Part shown: piece by piece, positions 18,322-27,178 of the stretch | Position numbering within the stretch: the stretch's first letter is position 1 | How the letters are laid out: the number at the start of each line of letters is the position of its first letter | Assembly (NCBI GenBank): GCA_947478405.1 | Contig: CANJVX010000013.1 | Location: 1 to 62,611, forward strand | Origin: Beijerinckiaceae bacterium | Lineage (GTDB): Bacteria > Pseudomonadota > Alphaproteobacteria > Rhizobiales > Beijerinckiaceae | Direction: 5' to 3' | DNA length: 62,611 nt | Program-made: the position numbers and the translations under genes | The notes under the pieces: generated by a model | Databases searched by the model: none | Told to the model about the DNA's origin: nothing | The model's input: only the letters and a program-made list of their open reading frames with translations

Positions 18322-19239
18322 TCAGCCGTCGCCCCCATCAGCCTCGGCCGACAATTGAATCGCGCGCGCATAAACGCGCCGACGCGGCAAACCAACTTCG
18401 GCCGCCACTACGGAAGCTGCATCTTTGACCGAAAATTTCTTCATCGCATCAATGAGACGCGAATCGAGATCAGCGGCGCCTTCTTCCGCTTCCTGGGCGC
18501 CCGGGGGGCCAACGAGCAAAACAATTTCGCCCTTGGGCGGATCTTCGGCGGCCAATTGATCGGCCAATGAGCGCAGCGATCCGCGGCGCACCGTTTCATA
18601 ATGTTTCGTCAATTCACGTGCGAGTGCCGCTTCACGACGCCCCAGCACAATCGCCAGATCGTTCAAAGTTTCGGCTACGCGGCGCGGACTTTCGAAGAAG
18701 ACGAGCGTGCCTGGAATGGCCGCCAATTCGCCAATGCGCTGCCGGCGCGCGCCTGATTTAGACGGCAGGAAGCCTTCGAAGAAAAAGCGATCCGTCGGCA
18801 GACCCGCGACAACCAGCGCGGCGAGCACAGCCGAGGCACCGGGAACAGTCGTCACTTGAATGCCCTGATCGACCGCATCGGCAACAAGTTTGAAACCGGG
18901 GTCGGAGACAATTGGCGTGCCCGCATCCGACACCAGCGCAAGGGCTGCGCCGTCTTTCAGGCGCGCCAGCAAATGCGGGCGCACGACCGCCGCATTGTGC
19001 TCGTGATAGGCCACCAGCGGCGTTGAAATGCCGTAATGGGCCAGAAGATTTTTGGTGACGCGTGTATCTTCCGCCAGCACCGCATCGGCCGCGGCGAGAG
19101 TTGCCAGAGCCCGCAGCGAAATATCGCGCAGATTGCCGATGGGCGTGGCCACGACATGCAGGCCGGGTGCAATCGGCTCCGCCTCGGCCTTCAGGCCAAG
19201 CGCTGTGTAGGAGCCACCCCTGACTTCCTTGTCACTCAC
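18322..19239 (-). CDS. rsmI: 16S rRNA (cytidine(1402)-2'-O)-methyltransferase
   Basis: Methylates the ribose of C1402 in the 30S decoding centre, 305 residues. SAM-binding and fold motifs: LHVVATPIGNLRDISLRA at the start, AEDTRVTKNLLAHYGI, LVSDAGTPIVSDPGF, TVPGASAVLAALVVAGLP and FFESPRRVAETL. It follows the tetrapyrrole-methylase fold. The C-terminal ~40 residues (KKFSVKDAASVVAAEVGLPRRRVYARA) form a helix-turn-helix-like tail found in the family. It is divergent from the lipoprotein gene at 19432, a pairing typical of proteobacteria. Confidence 0.96.
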   Translation of the reverse strand: MSDKEVRGGSYTALGLKAEAEPIAPGLHVVATPIGNLRDISLRALATLAAADAVLAEDTRVTKNLLAHYGISTPLVAYHEHNAAVVRPHLLARLKDGAALALVSDAGTPIVSDPGFKLVADAVDQGIQVTTVPGASAVLAALVVAGLPTDRFFFEGFLPSKSGARRQRIGELAAIPGTLVFFESPRRVAETLNDLAIVLGRREAALARELTKHYETVRRGSLRSLADQLAAEDPPKGEIVLLVGPPGAQEAEEGAADLDSRLIDAMKKFSVKDAASVVAAEVGLPRRRVYARAIQLSAEADGGDG

Positions 19240-19431
19240 GTCATCTGCTCCCGGAACACGGCTTCATCTTGTTCTTTATAACGCTAAATTCGTCCTGTAT
19301 AGAGAACAAACCATTCTCCAGCTCAGCCAAAGTTTAGGCCTTTTTCAAGGCCCATATTGCCCCTTGCCGCGCTTTATGTCTCTTGAAGCGCACCAATGGC
19401 GCCCTTTTAATGGCGCCGCGCGGAGGCTTGT

Positions 19432-20628
19432 TTGACACACGTGAATTCCGATCTGCTCTTTTCTCGTCGACTTCTCGTATTGGTGGCGCCCCTTAGTGCG
19501 CTCTTACTGGCAGGGTGTGGCCCCACTGGCCGCCCGCAGCAAGCCCCGCTGTCAGCGCCAACCATGCCGGTCGAATCAGAAAATCTCACCGCACCTTTGA
19601 ATGAATCGCGCACCCGGATTGCGTTGATCCTGCCGCTCACGCAAGCGGGCAAGCCGAGCACAGTTGGCCAAAGCATGCGCAATGCCGCCGAACTGGCGAT
19701 TGCGGAAGCGGGCGCCACGCATGTTGAACTGATCATAAAGGACGATCTCTCGACGCTTGATGGTGCGCGACAGGCGGCACAAGCGGCTCTTGCCGAGGGC
19801 GCCGAACTCATTGTCGGGCCACTTTACGCACCCAATGTAAAAGAAGTCGGCCGCCTTGCGCGTGCGGCCGGAAAACCCGTGATCGGCTTCTCAACGGATT
19901 CCAGCACCGCTGCACGCGGCGCTTATCTTCTCTCATTCCTCGTCGAAGGATATGTCGACCGCATTGTTGATCATGCTTTGGCGCGCGGCAAAAAGAATCT
20001 CGCCGCGCTCGCACCTGAAAATGATTATGGCAATGTCGCAATCAATCAATTTGTCGATCTTGCTGCCAAGCGTGGTCTGCGCGTGCAAATTGAACGCTAT
20101 GCGCCGGGCAATCCTGGGCCTGCCGTTCAAAAACTCGCCGCCAATGCCGCGCAAATCGATACGCTCTTTATTCCCGAGCAAGCGGAAAACATGGTCGCTA
20201 TTGCGGGATTGCTGAGCGCCAACGGACTTGATGGCAAGAAAGTGCAGATCTTGGGCACAGGATTGTGGAATGATTCCCGGGTGCTGAATTTGCCAGCCCT
20301 GCAGGGCGCTTGGTTTGCCGCGCCGGACAATGCGGGCTTCAATGCTTTCGCCGGGCGCTATCGCGGGCGCTACGGATCAGATCCCGCGCGCATTGCCACG
20401 CTTGCTTATGATGCGATGGCGCTGGTGAGCGCACTTGCGCGCACACAAGGCGATGCGCGTTTTTCGGAAAATGTGCTGACCTCATCCACAGGCTTCAATG
20501 GTACGGATGGTCTCTTCCGCTTCACGCCCGAAGGACTCAACGAGCGCGGCTTAAGCGTGCTGGAAGTGCGCAGCGGGTCGGCAATGCCGGTAAGCCCCGC
20601 ACCAAAAACTTTTAGCTCGGGAACTTAA
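19432..20628 (+). CDS. Penicillin-binding protein activator, LpoA-like lipoprotein
   Basis: Lipoprotein with a periplasmic-binding-protein (type 1) fold, 398 residues. The signal peptide ends in the lipobox LLAGC (Cys ~31), so it is predicted to be membrane-anchored on the periplasmic side. The body carries RIALILPLTQAGKPSTVGQ and ELIVGPLYAPNVKEVGRLAR. In gammaproteobacteria LpoA activates PBP1a; in alphaproteobacteria that role is inferred from homology and from the conserved place opposite rsmI-yraN-gshB. The TTG start has GGAGG at 19422-19426 five bases upstream. Its stop and the hemW stop share TTAA at 20625-20628. Confidence 0.82.
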   Translation: MTHVNSDLLFSRRLLVLVAPLSALLLAGCGPTGRPQQAPLSAPTMPVESENLTAPLNESRTRIALILPLTQAGKPSTVGQSMRNAAELAIAEAGATHVELIIKDDLSTLDGARQAAQAALAEGAELIVGPLYAPNVKEVGRLARAAGKPVIGFSTDSSTAARGAYLLSFLVEGYVDRIVDHALARGKKNLAALAPENDYGNVAINQFVDLAAKRGLRVQIERYAPGNPGPAVQKLAANAAQIDTLFIPEQAENMVAIAGLLSANGLDGKKVQILGTGLWNDSRVLNLPALQGAWFAAPDNAGFNAFAGRYRGRYGSDPARIATLAYDAMALVSALARTQGDARFSENVLTSSTGFNGTDGLFRFTPEGLNERGLSVLEVRSGSAMPVSPAPKTFSSGT

Positions 20629-21791
20629 GCCGCGAGATCAGCCACAATCGCGTCAAGTACAGGAAAACCTTCCTGCGTGACGCGGATGCGTCCGTCGTCT
20701 GTGCGCTCCACCATGCCATGTGCGACGAGATCGGCAATACGCTGCGCGCTCAAATGCGTTCCAGAAAGTGCGGTGAAGCGTGTCGGGTCTATGCCTTCTT
20801 TCAGGCGCAGGCCCATCAGCAAAAATTCATCACCTTGTGCTTCGGGCGTGAGGACTTCTGTTTCAATAATGCCCTGCCCTTCACGCTCGACAAGATCGAG
20901 CCATGTCTCGGGATGTTTTTCGGTTGCTTGTGCAAGGCGCCCCTCATTGGTGACAAGACGCCCATGGGCGCCGGGGCCAACACCCGCATATTCGCCATAG
21001 CGCCAATAGACGAGATTGTGCCGGCTTTCGGCACCCGGGCGTGCATGATTCGAGATTTCATAGGCTGGCAGACCTGCTGCCTGCGTCACCTCTTGCGTCA
21101 CATCCCATAGAGCGCGCGAGACATCTTCATCGGGCATTTTCAGCTTTCCGGCATCGAAAAGCTTTTGGAACATGGTGTCGGGCTCAATAGTGAGCTGATA
21201 GAGCGACAGATGCTCGGCAGCGCGCGCAATGGCTGACCGCAATTCTTCACGCCATGCATCCGGAGTTTGGTCAGGCCGCGCATAGATAAGATCGAATGAA
21301 AAACGCTCAAAAATGGAAGCTGCAATGGCAACCGCCTCCATGGCTTCATCAGCCGTATGCATGCGGCCCAAGCGCTTCAGATCATCATCATTCATCGCCT
21401 GCACGCCAAGCGAAACGCGATTGACGCCTGCTGCACGAAAGCCACGGAAACGATTGGCTTCAACGCTGGTGGGATTAGCCTCGAGCGTAATTTCCGCATG
21501 GGGCGCGATACTCCACGCACCGGCAATGGCGTCCAGAATGGCGCCGACTGTTTGCGGCTCCATCAATGAGGGTGTGCCGCCGCCAAAGAAAATGGATGTG
21601 ACTTTGCGCCCGGGCGCGAGTCCTGCGCGATGGGCAACCTCACGCTGAAAGGCGGCCACAAAACGCGCCTGATCGACGGTCTTGTAGCGGACATGGGAAT
21701 TGAAATCGCAATAGGGACATTTCGATAGGCAGAAGGGCCAATGAACATAGACCCCGAAACCCGGATCGAAATTTTGTGGTATGGATAACAT
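20625..21791 (-). CDS. hemW: Radical SAM heme chaperone HemW
   Basis: Coproporphyrinogen-III-oxidase-like radical SAM protein that inserts heme into respiratory proteins, 388 residues. The cluster motif is VHWPFCLSKCPYCDF with Cys21, Cys25 and Cys28; the CxxxCxxCDF arrangement marks HemW. Further motifs are FFGGGTPSLM and the SAM-contact EANPTSVE. A C-terminal HemW domain (DEFLLMGLRLKEGID) is present. It is convergent with the lipoprotein gene and downstream of rdgB, the usual rdgB-hemW order. Confidence 0.93.
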   Translation of the reverse strand: MLSIPQNFDPGFGVYVHWPFCLSKCPYCDFNSHVRYKTVDQARFVAAFQREVAHRAGLAPGRKVTSIFFGGGTPSLMEPQTVGAILDAIAGAWSIAPHAEITLEANPTSVEANRFRGFRAAGVNRVSLGVQAMNDDDLKRLGRMHTADEAMEAVAIAASIFERFSFDLIYARPDQTPDAWREELRSAIARAAEHLSLYQLTIEPDTMFQKLFDAGKLKMPDEDVSRALWDVTQEVTQAAGLPAYEISNHARPGAESRHNLVYWRYGEYAGVGPGAHGRLVTNEGRLAQATEKHPETWLDLVEREGQGIIETEVLTPEAQGDEFLLMGLRLKEGIDPTRFTALSGTHLSAQRIADLVAHGMVERTDDGRIRVTQEGFPVLDAIVADLAA

Positions 21792-21815
21792 GTCCTTTTA
21801 TCGCATGTTTAGCTC

Positions 21816-21895
21816 ATCATTGCGAGCGCGGCGAAGCAATCCAGAGGCCTCACGTGCTGCCCCTGGCTTGCTTCGCCTTCGGCCCGCAATGACGG
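21816..21895. repeat. Dispersed palindromic repeat, copy C
   Basis: An 80-base palindrome in the hemW-rdgB gap: ATCATTGCGAGCGCGGCGAA...CAATCCAG, then CCTGGCTTGCTTCGCC...CCGCAATGACGG. Ends match copies A and D. Confidence 0.75.
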
Positions 21896-21899
21896 CGCT

Positions 21900-22538
21900 C
21901 TATCTAGTGAGGCACGCCTTGGCCAAATCCTGAAAGGCACGCGCGCGGTGCGACAGAGCGCGTGAGCCGTCAGCCGGAAGACCGTGCTTTTCGTCAGACG
22001 ACATCTCGCCGAATGTGCGCGTATGACCTTCGGGCAGGAACATCGGATCATAGCCAAAGCCCGCAATGCCGCGCGGGGGCCAGACGAGATCGCCATCAAT
22101 GCGGCCCTCAAAATGTTCGACGTGCCCATCGGGCCAAGCGATGCAGAGTGCCGAAACGAACCAAGCTTTGCGTGATTTGTCTCTCGTCACGCCTTTGGCG
22201 AGAAGTTCGGTGTCAATCCGCTCCATGGCTGCGTCGAATTTCTTGTCGATGGCCCAACGCGCGGAATAAATGCCCGGCGCGCCATCCAGCCCCGCCACAC
22301 AAATCCCGCTGTCATCGGCAAAAGAGGGAAGCCCCGAGGCTTCAGCGCCTGCGCGCGCCTTGATCTCGGCATTGGCCATGAATGTGGAACCCGTCTCCTC
22401 CGGCTCGCCGAGATTCAGCTCACCTGCCGAAACAGCGGTGATGCCATAAGGCTCCAGCAATTCGCGCATTTCAGCGAGCTTGCCCGCATTATGCGTGGCG
22501 ATGAGAATTTTTCCTTCGAGGCGGCGATGCTGTGACAC
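21900..22538 (-). CDS. rdgB: Inosine/xanthosine triphosphate pyrophosphatase (non-canonical purine NTPase)
   Basis: House-cleaning enzyme hydrolysing dITP/XTP, 212 residues. Core motifs: [18 protein letters not shown] at the N-terminus, the catalytic [22 protein letters not shown], and the C-terminal [17 protein letters not shown] plus SHRARAF. The start is set at GTG 22538 ([10 protein letters not shown]), with AAGGA seven bases upstream; a long open extension to 22784 is not conserved and contains no family sequence. Copy C of the repeat separates it from hemW. Confidence 0.93.
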   Translation of the reverse strand: MSQHRRLEGKILIATHNAGKLAEMRELLEPYGITAVSAGELNLGEPEETGSTFMANAEIKARAGAEASGLPSFADDSGICVAGLDGAPGIYSARWAIDKKFDAAMERIDTELLAKGVTRDKSRKAWFVSALCIAWPDGHVEHFEGRIDGDLVWPPRGIAGFGYDPMFLPEGHTRTFGEMSSDEKHGLPADGSRALSHRARAFQDLAKACLTR

Positions 22539-22731
22539 GCGCGAATCCTTCGGCTTTTTCAAAACGGCGGCGAAAGTCTCATGAAACCGCCCCGAACGGA
22601 ACCCAAGCCCCAGGCGACGCTTTGGCGGGAGAGAGAGCCTCATCCTTAGTGATTCATCAATTAGCGATCTGGCCATGGATGAAGCAGGCGCCGCCCGCCA
22701 ATGCCGGATCCTGCTCCAATACTGCCTAGAA

Positions 22732-22745
22732 GTTAGGCACCTAAC
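22732..22745. promoter_or_regulatory. Palindrome upstream of urtA, possible operator
   Basis: GTTAGG-CA-CCTAAC, a perfect six-base inverted repeat, about 110 bases upstream of the sigma-54 site. A second, overlapping repeat GCCTA-N5-TAGGC runs into it. It does not match the NtrC consensus; the binding protein is unknown. Confidence 0.35.
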
Positions 22746-22844
22746 TGCCTCATCGAGGGCAACCCGCCACTTCCCATGCCTCAAAACCGAACTTCTAGAA
22801 AGCCTCTTCGGGAGAAGTGCCTGCGCGCGCTACATTCATCGCTC

Positions 22845-22860
22845 TGGCATGGCCGTTGCA
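22845..22860 (+). promoter_or_regulatory. Sigma-54 (RpoN) promoter of the urea transport/urease operon
   Basis: TGGCATGGCCGTTGCA: the GG at 22846-22847 and GC at 22858-22859 are exactly 12 bases apart, the -24/-12 spacing of sigma-54 promoters, with TGGCA and TTGCA both matching consensus. It is 86 bases upstream of the urtA ATG. This predicts NtrC-dependent induction under nitrogen limitation. Confidence 0.7.
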
Positions 22861-22946
22861 CTTGTATCCAAGCGTCCCTCGCGGACGAAACGCAACTTAC
22901 CGGCGCCCATTTTCAAAGGGCTGACCGGCAACTTTTAGGGGATGCC

Positions 22947-24251
22947 ATGTCTCTCACCCGGCGTATCATGCTGCGCACCGCTGGCGCAGCTCTCGGCGGC
23001 GCACTCGCCTTTGCCTCGACCTCGGCCTTCGCTCAGGGCGCCGGCACGATCAAGGTCGGTGTTCTCCATTCCCTCTCGGGCACGATGGCCATCAGCGAAA
23101 CCACGCTGAAGGATGTCATGCTGATGCTCATCGAAGAGCAGAACAAAAAGGGCGGTCTGCTCGGCAAGAAGCTTGAGCCTGTCGTTGTTGACCCCGCTTC
23201 CAACTGGCCGCTCTTTGCTGAAAAGGCACGCGAGCTGATCTCGAAAGACAAGGTCTCAGCCACTTTCGGCTGCTGGACATCTGTCTCGCGCAAGTCGGTT
23301 CTGCCGGTTTTCGAGGAGCTGAATTCGATCCTCTTCTACCCCGTGCAATATGAGGGCGAAGAATCTTCCAAGAATATTTTCTACACGGGTGCTGCCCCGA
23401 ACCAGCAGGCCATTCCTGCCGTCGACTATTTGATGGCAAGTGAAAAGGTCCAGCGCTGGGTTCTGGCCGGCACCGACTATGTCTATCCGCGCACGACCAA
23501 CAAGATTCTCGAGGCCTATCTCAAGGCCAAGGGCGTGAAGCAAGAAGACATTATGATCAATTACACGCCCTTCGGTCATTCCGACTGGCAGACGATTGTC
23601 GCTGACATCAAGAAGTTCGGTTCAGCCGGCAAGAAGACAGCCGTTGTCTCGACCATCAATGGCGATGCCAATGTGCCCTTCTACAAGGAACTCGGCAATG
23701 CAGGCGTGAAGGCCACAGACATTCCTGTCGTCGCCTTCTCGGTGGGTGAAGAAGAACTCGCCGGTATCGACACCAAGCCGCTGGTTGGCCATCTCGCCGC
23801 CTGGAACTATTTCCAGTCCGTCGATAATGCTGACAACAAGGCCTTTATTGAAAAGTGGAAGACTTTCACCAAGAACCCGAAGCGCGTGACCAATGATCCG
23901 ATGGAAGCACACGTCATCGGCTTCAACATGTGGGTGAAGGCTGTCGAAAAGGCCGGCACGACGGATACGGAAGCCGTGCTTGACGCCATGATCGGCGTCT
24001 CGGTGCCTAACCTCACCGGCGGCTATTCGACCATGATGCCGAACCACCACATCACCAAACCTGTATTGATTGGCGAAGTGCAGGCTGACGGCCAGTTCAA
24101 CACGGTCTGGCAGACATCCGGTCTCGTCGTTGGTGACGAATGGTCCGACTATCTCGAAGGCTCGAAGGACATGATCTCGGATTGGCGCAAGCCCCTCTCG
24201 TGCGGCAACTTCAATGTGAAGACCGGCAAGTGCGGCGGCGCGGGCAAGTAA
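22947..24251 (+). CDS. urtA: Urea ABC transporter substrate-binding protein UrtA
   Basis: High-affinity urea receptor of the UrtABCDE importer, 434 residues. The signal peptide MSLTRRIMLRTAGAALGG...SAFAQ has a twin-arginine-like motif. Mature motifs TIKVGVLHSLSGTMAISE, GCWTSVSRKSVLPVFEE, YPVQYEGEESSKNIFYTGAAPNQQ and TDYVYPRTTNKI are diagnostic of UrtA rather than amino-acid receptors. ATG 22947 has AGGGGA upstream; the longer open frame to 22776 is not translated in the family and overlaps the promoter. It is the first gene of the urt-ure block and is followed by two strong hairpins. Confidence 0.95.
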   Translation: MSLTRRIMLRTAGAALGGALAFASTSAFAQGAGTIKVGVLHSLSGTMAISETTLKDVMLMLIEEQNKKGGLLGKKLEPVVVDPASNWPLFAEKARELISKDKVSATFGCWTSVSRKSVLPVFEELNSILFYPVQYEGEESSKNIFYTGAAPNQQAIPAVDYLMASEKVQRWVLAGTDYVYPRTTNKILEAYLKAKGVKQEDIMINYTPFGHSDWQTIVADIKKFGSAGKKTAVVSTINGDANVPFYKELGNAGVKATDIPVVAFSVGEEELAGIDTKPLVGHLAAWNYFQSVDNADNKAFIEKWKTFTKNPKRVTNDPMEAHVIGFNMWVKAVEKAGTTDTEAVLDAMIGVSVPNLTGGYSTMMPNHHITKPVLIGEVQADGQFNTVWQTSGLVVGDEWSDYLEGSKDMISDWRKPLSCGNFNVKTGKCGGAGK

Positions 24252-24269
24252 GCAAAAGCTGAAAGACTT

Positions 24270-24334
24270 GTCGCGCATCATTCCTCCCGATGCGCGACCA
24301 CCAGAGGCCCGGACGGACGAAAACTGTCCGGGCC
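24270..24334 (+). other. Tandem hairpins between urtA and urtB
   Basis: Hairpin 1: GTCGCGCATC (24270-24279) pairs perfectly with GATGCGCGAC (24289-24298). Hairpin 2: GGCCCGGAC (24306-24314) pairs perfectly with GTCCGGGCC (24326-24334). Neither has a T-tract. They fill most of the gap and probably stabilise the urtA mRNA 3' end so that the receptor is in excess. Confidence 0.6.
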
Positions 24335-24363
24335 ACTCCAAAAAAGAAGACCAAGAGGCCGCC

Positions 24364-26028
24364 ATGAACATGCCTTCTCGCCCACGCGCCCTTCCGCTGG
24401 AGACAAAGGCCAAAAGCCTCACTGAGACTTTGTCTGTTCTGGCCGCCGCTTTCTTTCTGCTGATGTTGGCACTGATCGCAGCCCCTCATGCCCGCGCACA
24501 GGGTGGCTTTGACGTGATCATCGGCCTCACCACCGATAAATTTCCCGACACGGAGCGCGCGCTGAATGAATTGCCCGGCGCGGGCCTTGCCACGGCACCT
24601 GATATTGTTGAGGCGCTGGTCGCCAATCGGCTTTACCTCAATGGCCCTGCGCGCAAACTCTATTTTGCGGATGAAGCGGGCAAAATGTTTGATGCCGCCA
24701 CCGGCGAGAGCGCCGATGTGATGGCTTCTGCGCTGAAGAAAGTGCGCATCAATAATGCTGTGCGCCGCTCACTGGATGCCGCTCGTGGTGCGCTCACCCT
24801 CATGTCGCCCGACCCCGCCAAGCGCAAGGCCGCCGCCGATAGCGTGTTCAAATCGCGCGATGCCACAGCGCTGCCCTTGCTCGAGGCGGCGCTTGCCAAA
24901 GAAACCGTCTCCGCCAACCGCAAGATTCTTGAAGAAGCGCGCGCGGCCATTGTGGCCGGCGACAGCGGCGCCAATGAGGTGCAGCGCCTTGAAGCCATCG
25001 ACATTTTGAAAAGCCGTGGCGACCAAGATGCCGTGAGTGTTCTCACAACTATTGCCTCATGGAGCGAGGGTCGTGTGAAAGCGGCCGCAGATTCGGCCTC
25101 TTCTGTCATTCAGGCCAAACTCGCCTTGTGGCGCAATGTGCAGAATATCTGGTACGGGCTCTCGCTTGGGTCTGTATTGCTGCTGGCGGCCATTGGTCTC
25201 GCCATCACCTTCGGCGTCATGGGCATTATCAATATGGCCCATGGCGAAATGGTGATGCTGGGCGCCTACACCACTTTCGCCGTTCAGGAATGGGCGCGCA
25301 CGAGCCATCCGGGTCTGTTGAATTATTCTCTCTTCATCGCCATTCCGCTGGCTTTTCTTGTCACAGCGGCTGTGGGCATTCTGATTGAGCGCGTGGTGAT
25401 CCGCTTTCTCTACGGGCGCCCGCTAGAGACATTGCTCGCGACTTTCGGCATTTCGCTGATCTTGCAACAGGCGGTGCGCACCATCTTTGGTGCCAACAAT
25501 CGCGAAGTCTCTGCCCCCTCTTTCATGGCGGGCTCGTTTGATTTCGGCAGTTTGCAAATCGGCTATGGGCGCATGTGGATCATTGTTTTTGCGCTCGCCG
25601 TTTTCTTCGCGCTGCAGTTTGTTTTGCGCGCGACCTCTTTTGGGCTTCGCATGCGTGCGGTGACGCAAAACCGCCGCATGGCCTCTTCCATGGGTATTGA
25701 TACCAACCGCATTGATGCCATGGCCTTCGGCCTTGGCTCGGGCATTGCCGGCATGGCGGGCGTAGCGCTATCGCAGATCGACAATGTGTCGCCCAATCTT
25801 GGCCAGAGCTACATTATCGATAGTTTCATGGTCGTGGTGTTTGGCGGTGTTGGCAATCTCTGGGGCACGTTGCTGGGCGCACTCACGCTGGGTGTGGCCA
25901 ATAAGTTTCTCGAGCCGATTGCAGGCGCGGTACTGGGCAAAATTCTGCTGCTCGTCTTCATCATTCTCTTCATCCAGAAACGGCCGCGCGGGCTCTTCGC
26001 GCTCAAAGGCCGCGCGGTGGAGGCATGA
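24364..26028 (+). CDS. urtB: Urea ABC transporter permease UrtB
   Basis: Membrane subunit of the urea importer, 554 residues, LivH-like. It has the long N-terminal extension that distinguishes UrtB: a signal-like hydrophobic stretch (SVLAAAFFLLMLALIAAP), then a soluble, helical, alanine-rich periplasmic region to about residue 250. The permease core follows (LAITFGVMGIINMAHGEMVMLGAY; GRPLETLLATFGISLILQQ; VVVFGGVGNLWGTLLGA). Start ATG 24364 is chosen over 24268, which would lie across the hairpins. It overlaps urtC by four bases (ATGA). Confidence 0.93.
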   Translation: MNMPSRPRALPLETKAKSLTETLSVLAAAFFLLMLALIAAPHARAQGGFDVIIGLTTDKFPDTERALNELPGAGLATAPDIVEALVANRLYLNGPARKLYFADEAGKMFDAATGESADVMASALKKVRINNAVRRSLDAARGALTLMSPDPAKRKAAADSVFKSRDATALPLLEAALAKETVSANRKILEEARAAIVAGDSGANEVQRLEAIDILKSRGDQDAVSVLTTIASWSEGRVKAAADSASSVIQAKLALWRNVQNIWYGLSLGSVLLLAAIGLAITFGVMGIINMAHGEMVMLGAYTTFAVQEWARTSHPGLLNYSLFIAIPLAFLVTAAVGILIERVVIRFLYGRPLETLLATFGISLILQQAVRTIFGANNREVSAPSFMAGSFDFGSLQIGYGRMWIIVFALAVFFALQFVLRATSFGLRMRAVTQNRRMASSMGIDTNRIDAMAFGLGSGIAGMAGVALSQIDNVSPNLGQSYIIDSFMVVVFGGVGNLWGTLLGALTLGVANKFLEPIAGAVLGKILLLVFIILFIQKRPRGLFALKGRAVEA

Positions 26029-27173
26029 TGATGGAAGCCCGCAAGCCACTCCTCCTCTCGCTCATCGACGGGCGCGGTGCGATCTTCCTCGGCATTCTCA
26101 CAGCTGCTGCCGTGCTCGTGCCGCTTCTCTCGCTTGTCATCCCCGCCAATTCTGCTTTTGCCATTCCGGCCTATCTGGTGGCGCTGTTTGGCAAATATCT
26201 CTGCTATGCGCTGCTGGCGATTGCGCTCGATCTGGTGTGGGGCTATTGCGGCATTCTCTCGCTGGGGCACGGGGCTTTCTTTGCGCTGGGCGGTTATGCG
26301 ATGGGCATGTATCTCATGCGCCAGATCGGCACGCGCGGCGTCTATGCCCATCCCGAACTGCCTGATTTCATGGTCTTTCTGAACATGAAAGAATTGCCGA
26401 TCACATGGTGGGGCTTTCAAAGCTTTCCCTATGCCATGCTGATGGTCTTGCTCATTCCAGGCCTGCTGGCTTTCATCTTCGGCTTTCTTGCCTTCCGCTC
26501 GCGCGTCACCGGCGTTTATCTGTCGATCATCACGCAGGCCATGACCTATGCGCTGCTGCTCGCCTTCTTCCGCAATGACATGGGCTTTGGCGGCAATAAT
26601 GGTCTGACAGACTTCAAAGATATTCTGGGCTTCAATGTGCAAGCCAAGGAAACGCGTGTGGCACTGTTTGTCGCCAGCTGTATCGCCCTAGGCGCTGGCT
26701 ATCTGATTGCGCGCGCCGTCACAGAATCGAAATTCGGCAAAGTGGTGATTGCCATTCGTGATGCGGAATCGCGCACGCGCTTTCTGGGCTATCGCGTCGA
26801 GACGTATAAGCTCGCCGTCTTCGTGCTCTCGGCCATGATGGCGGGTGTGGCGGGTGCGCTTTATGTACCGCAAGTGGGCATCATCAATCCGGGCGAATTT
26901 GCGCCGGCCAATTCGATTGAAGCCGTGATCTGGGTGGCGGTTGGTGGACGCGGCACGCTGGTGGGCGCGGCACTGGGCGCCATCATCGTCAATTGGGGCA
27001 AGACCTTCTTCACCGGCGCTTTGCCCGAATATTGGCTCTTTGCACTGGGCGCACTGTTTGTGCTGGTCACGCTGTTTCTCCCCAAGGGCGTTGTGGGCGT
27101 GATCGAGCAATATAAAGCGCAGCGCGCGTCTGCGAATAAAGGCGGCACAGCCGCCGCACCCGCGGCGGAGTGA
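26025..27173 (+). CDS. urtC: Urea ABC transporter permease UrtC
   Basis: Second membrane subunit of the urea importer, 382 residues, LivM-like, with about nine to ten hydrophobic segments. Signature stretches: ALDLVWGYCGILSLGHGAFFALGGYAMGMYL near residue 65, FRSRVTGVYLSIITQAMTYALL, and WVAVGGRGTLVGAALGA near the C-terminus. The ATG at 26025 overlaps the urtB stop (ATGA). UrtB and UrtC are expected to form the heterodimeric channel. Confidence 0.94.
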   Translation: MMMEARKPLLLSLIDGRGAIFLGILTAAAVLVPLLSLVIPANSAFAIPAYLVALFGKYLCYALLAIALDLVWGYCGILSLGHGAFFALGGYAMGMYLMRQIGTRGVYAHPELPDFMVFLNMKELPITWWGFQSFPYAMLMVLLIPGLLAFIFGFLAFRSRVTGVYLSIITQAMTYALLLAFFRNDMGFGGNNGLTDFKDILGFNVQAKETRVALFVASCIALGAGYLIARAVTESKFGKVVIAIRDAESRTRFLGYRVETYKLAVFVLSAMMAGVAGALYVPQVGIINPGEFAPANSIEAVIWVAVGGRGTLVGAALGAIIVNWGKTFFTGALPEYWLFALGALFVLVTLFLPKGVVGVIEQYKAQRASANKGGTAAAPAAE

Positions 27174-27178
27174 GGAAT

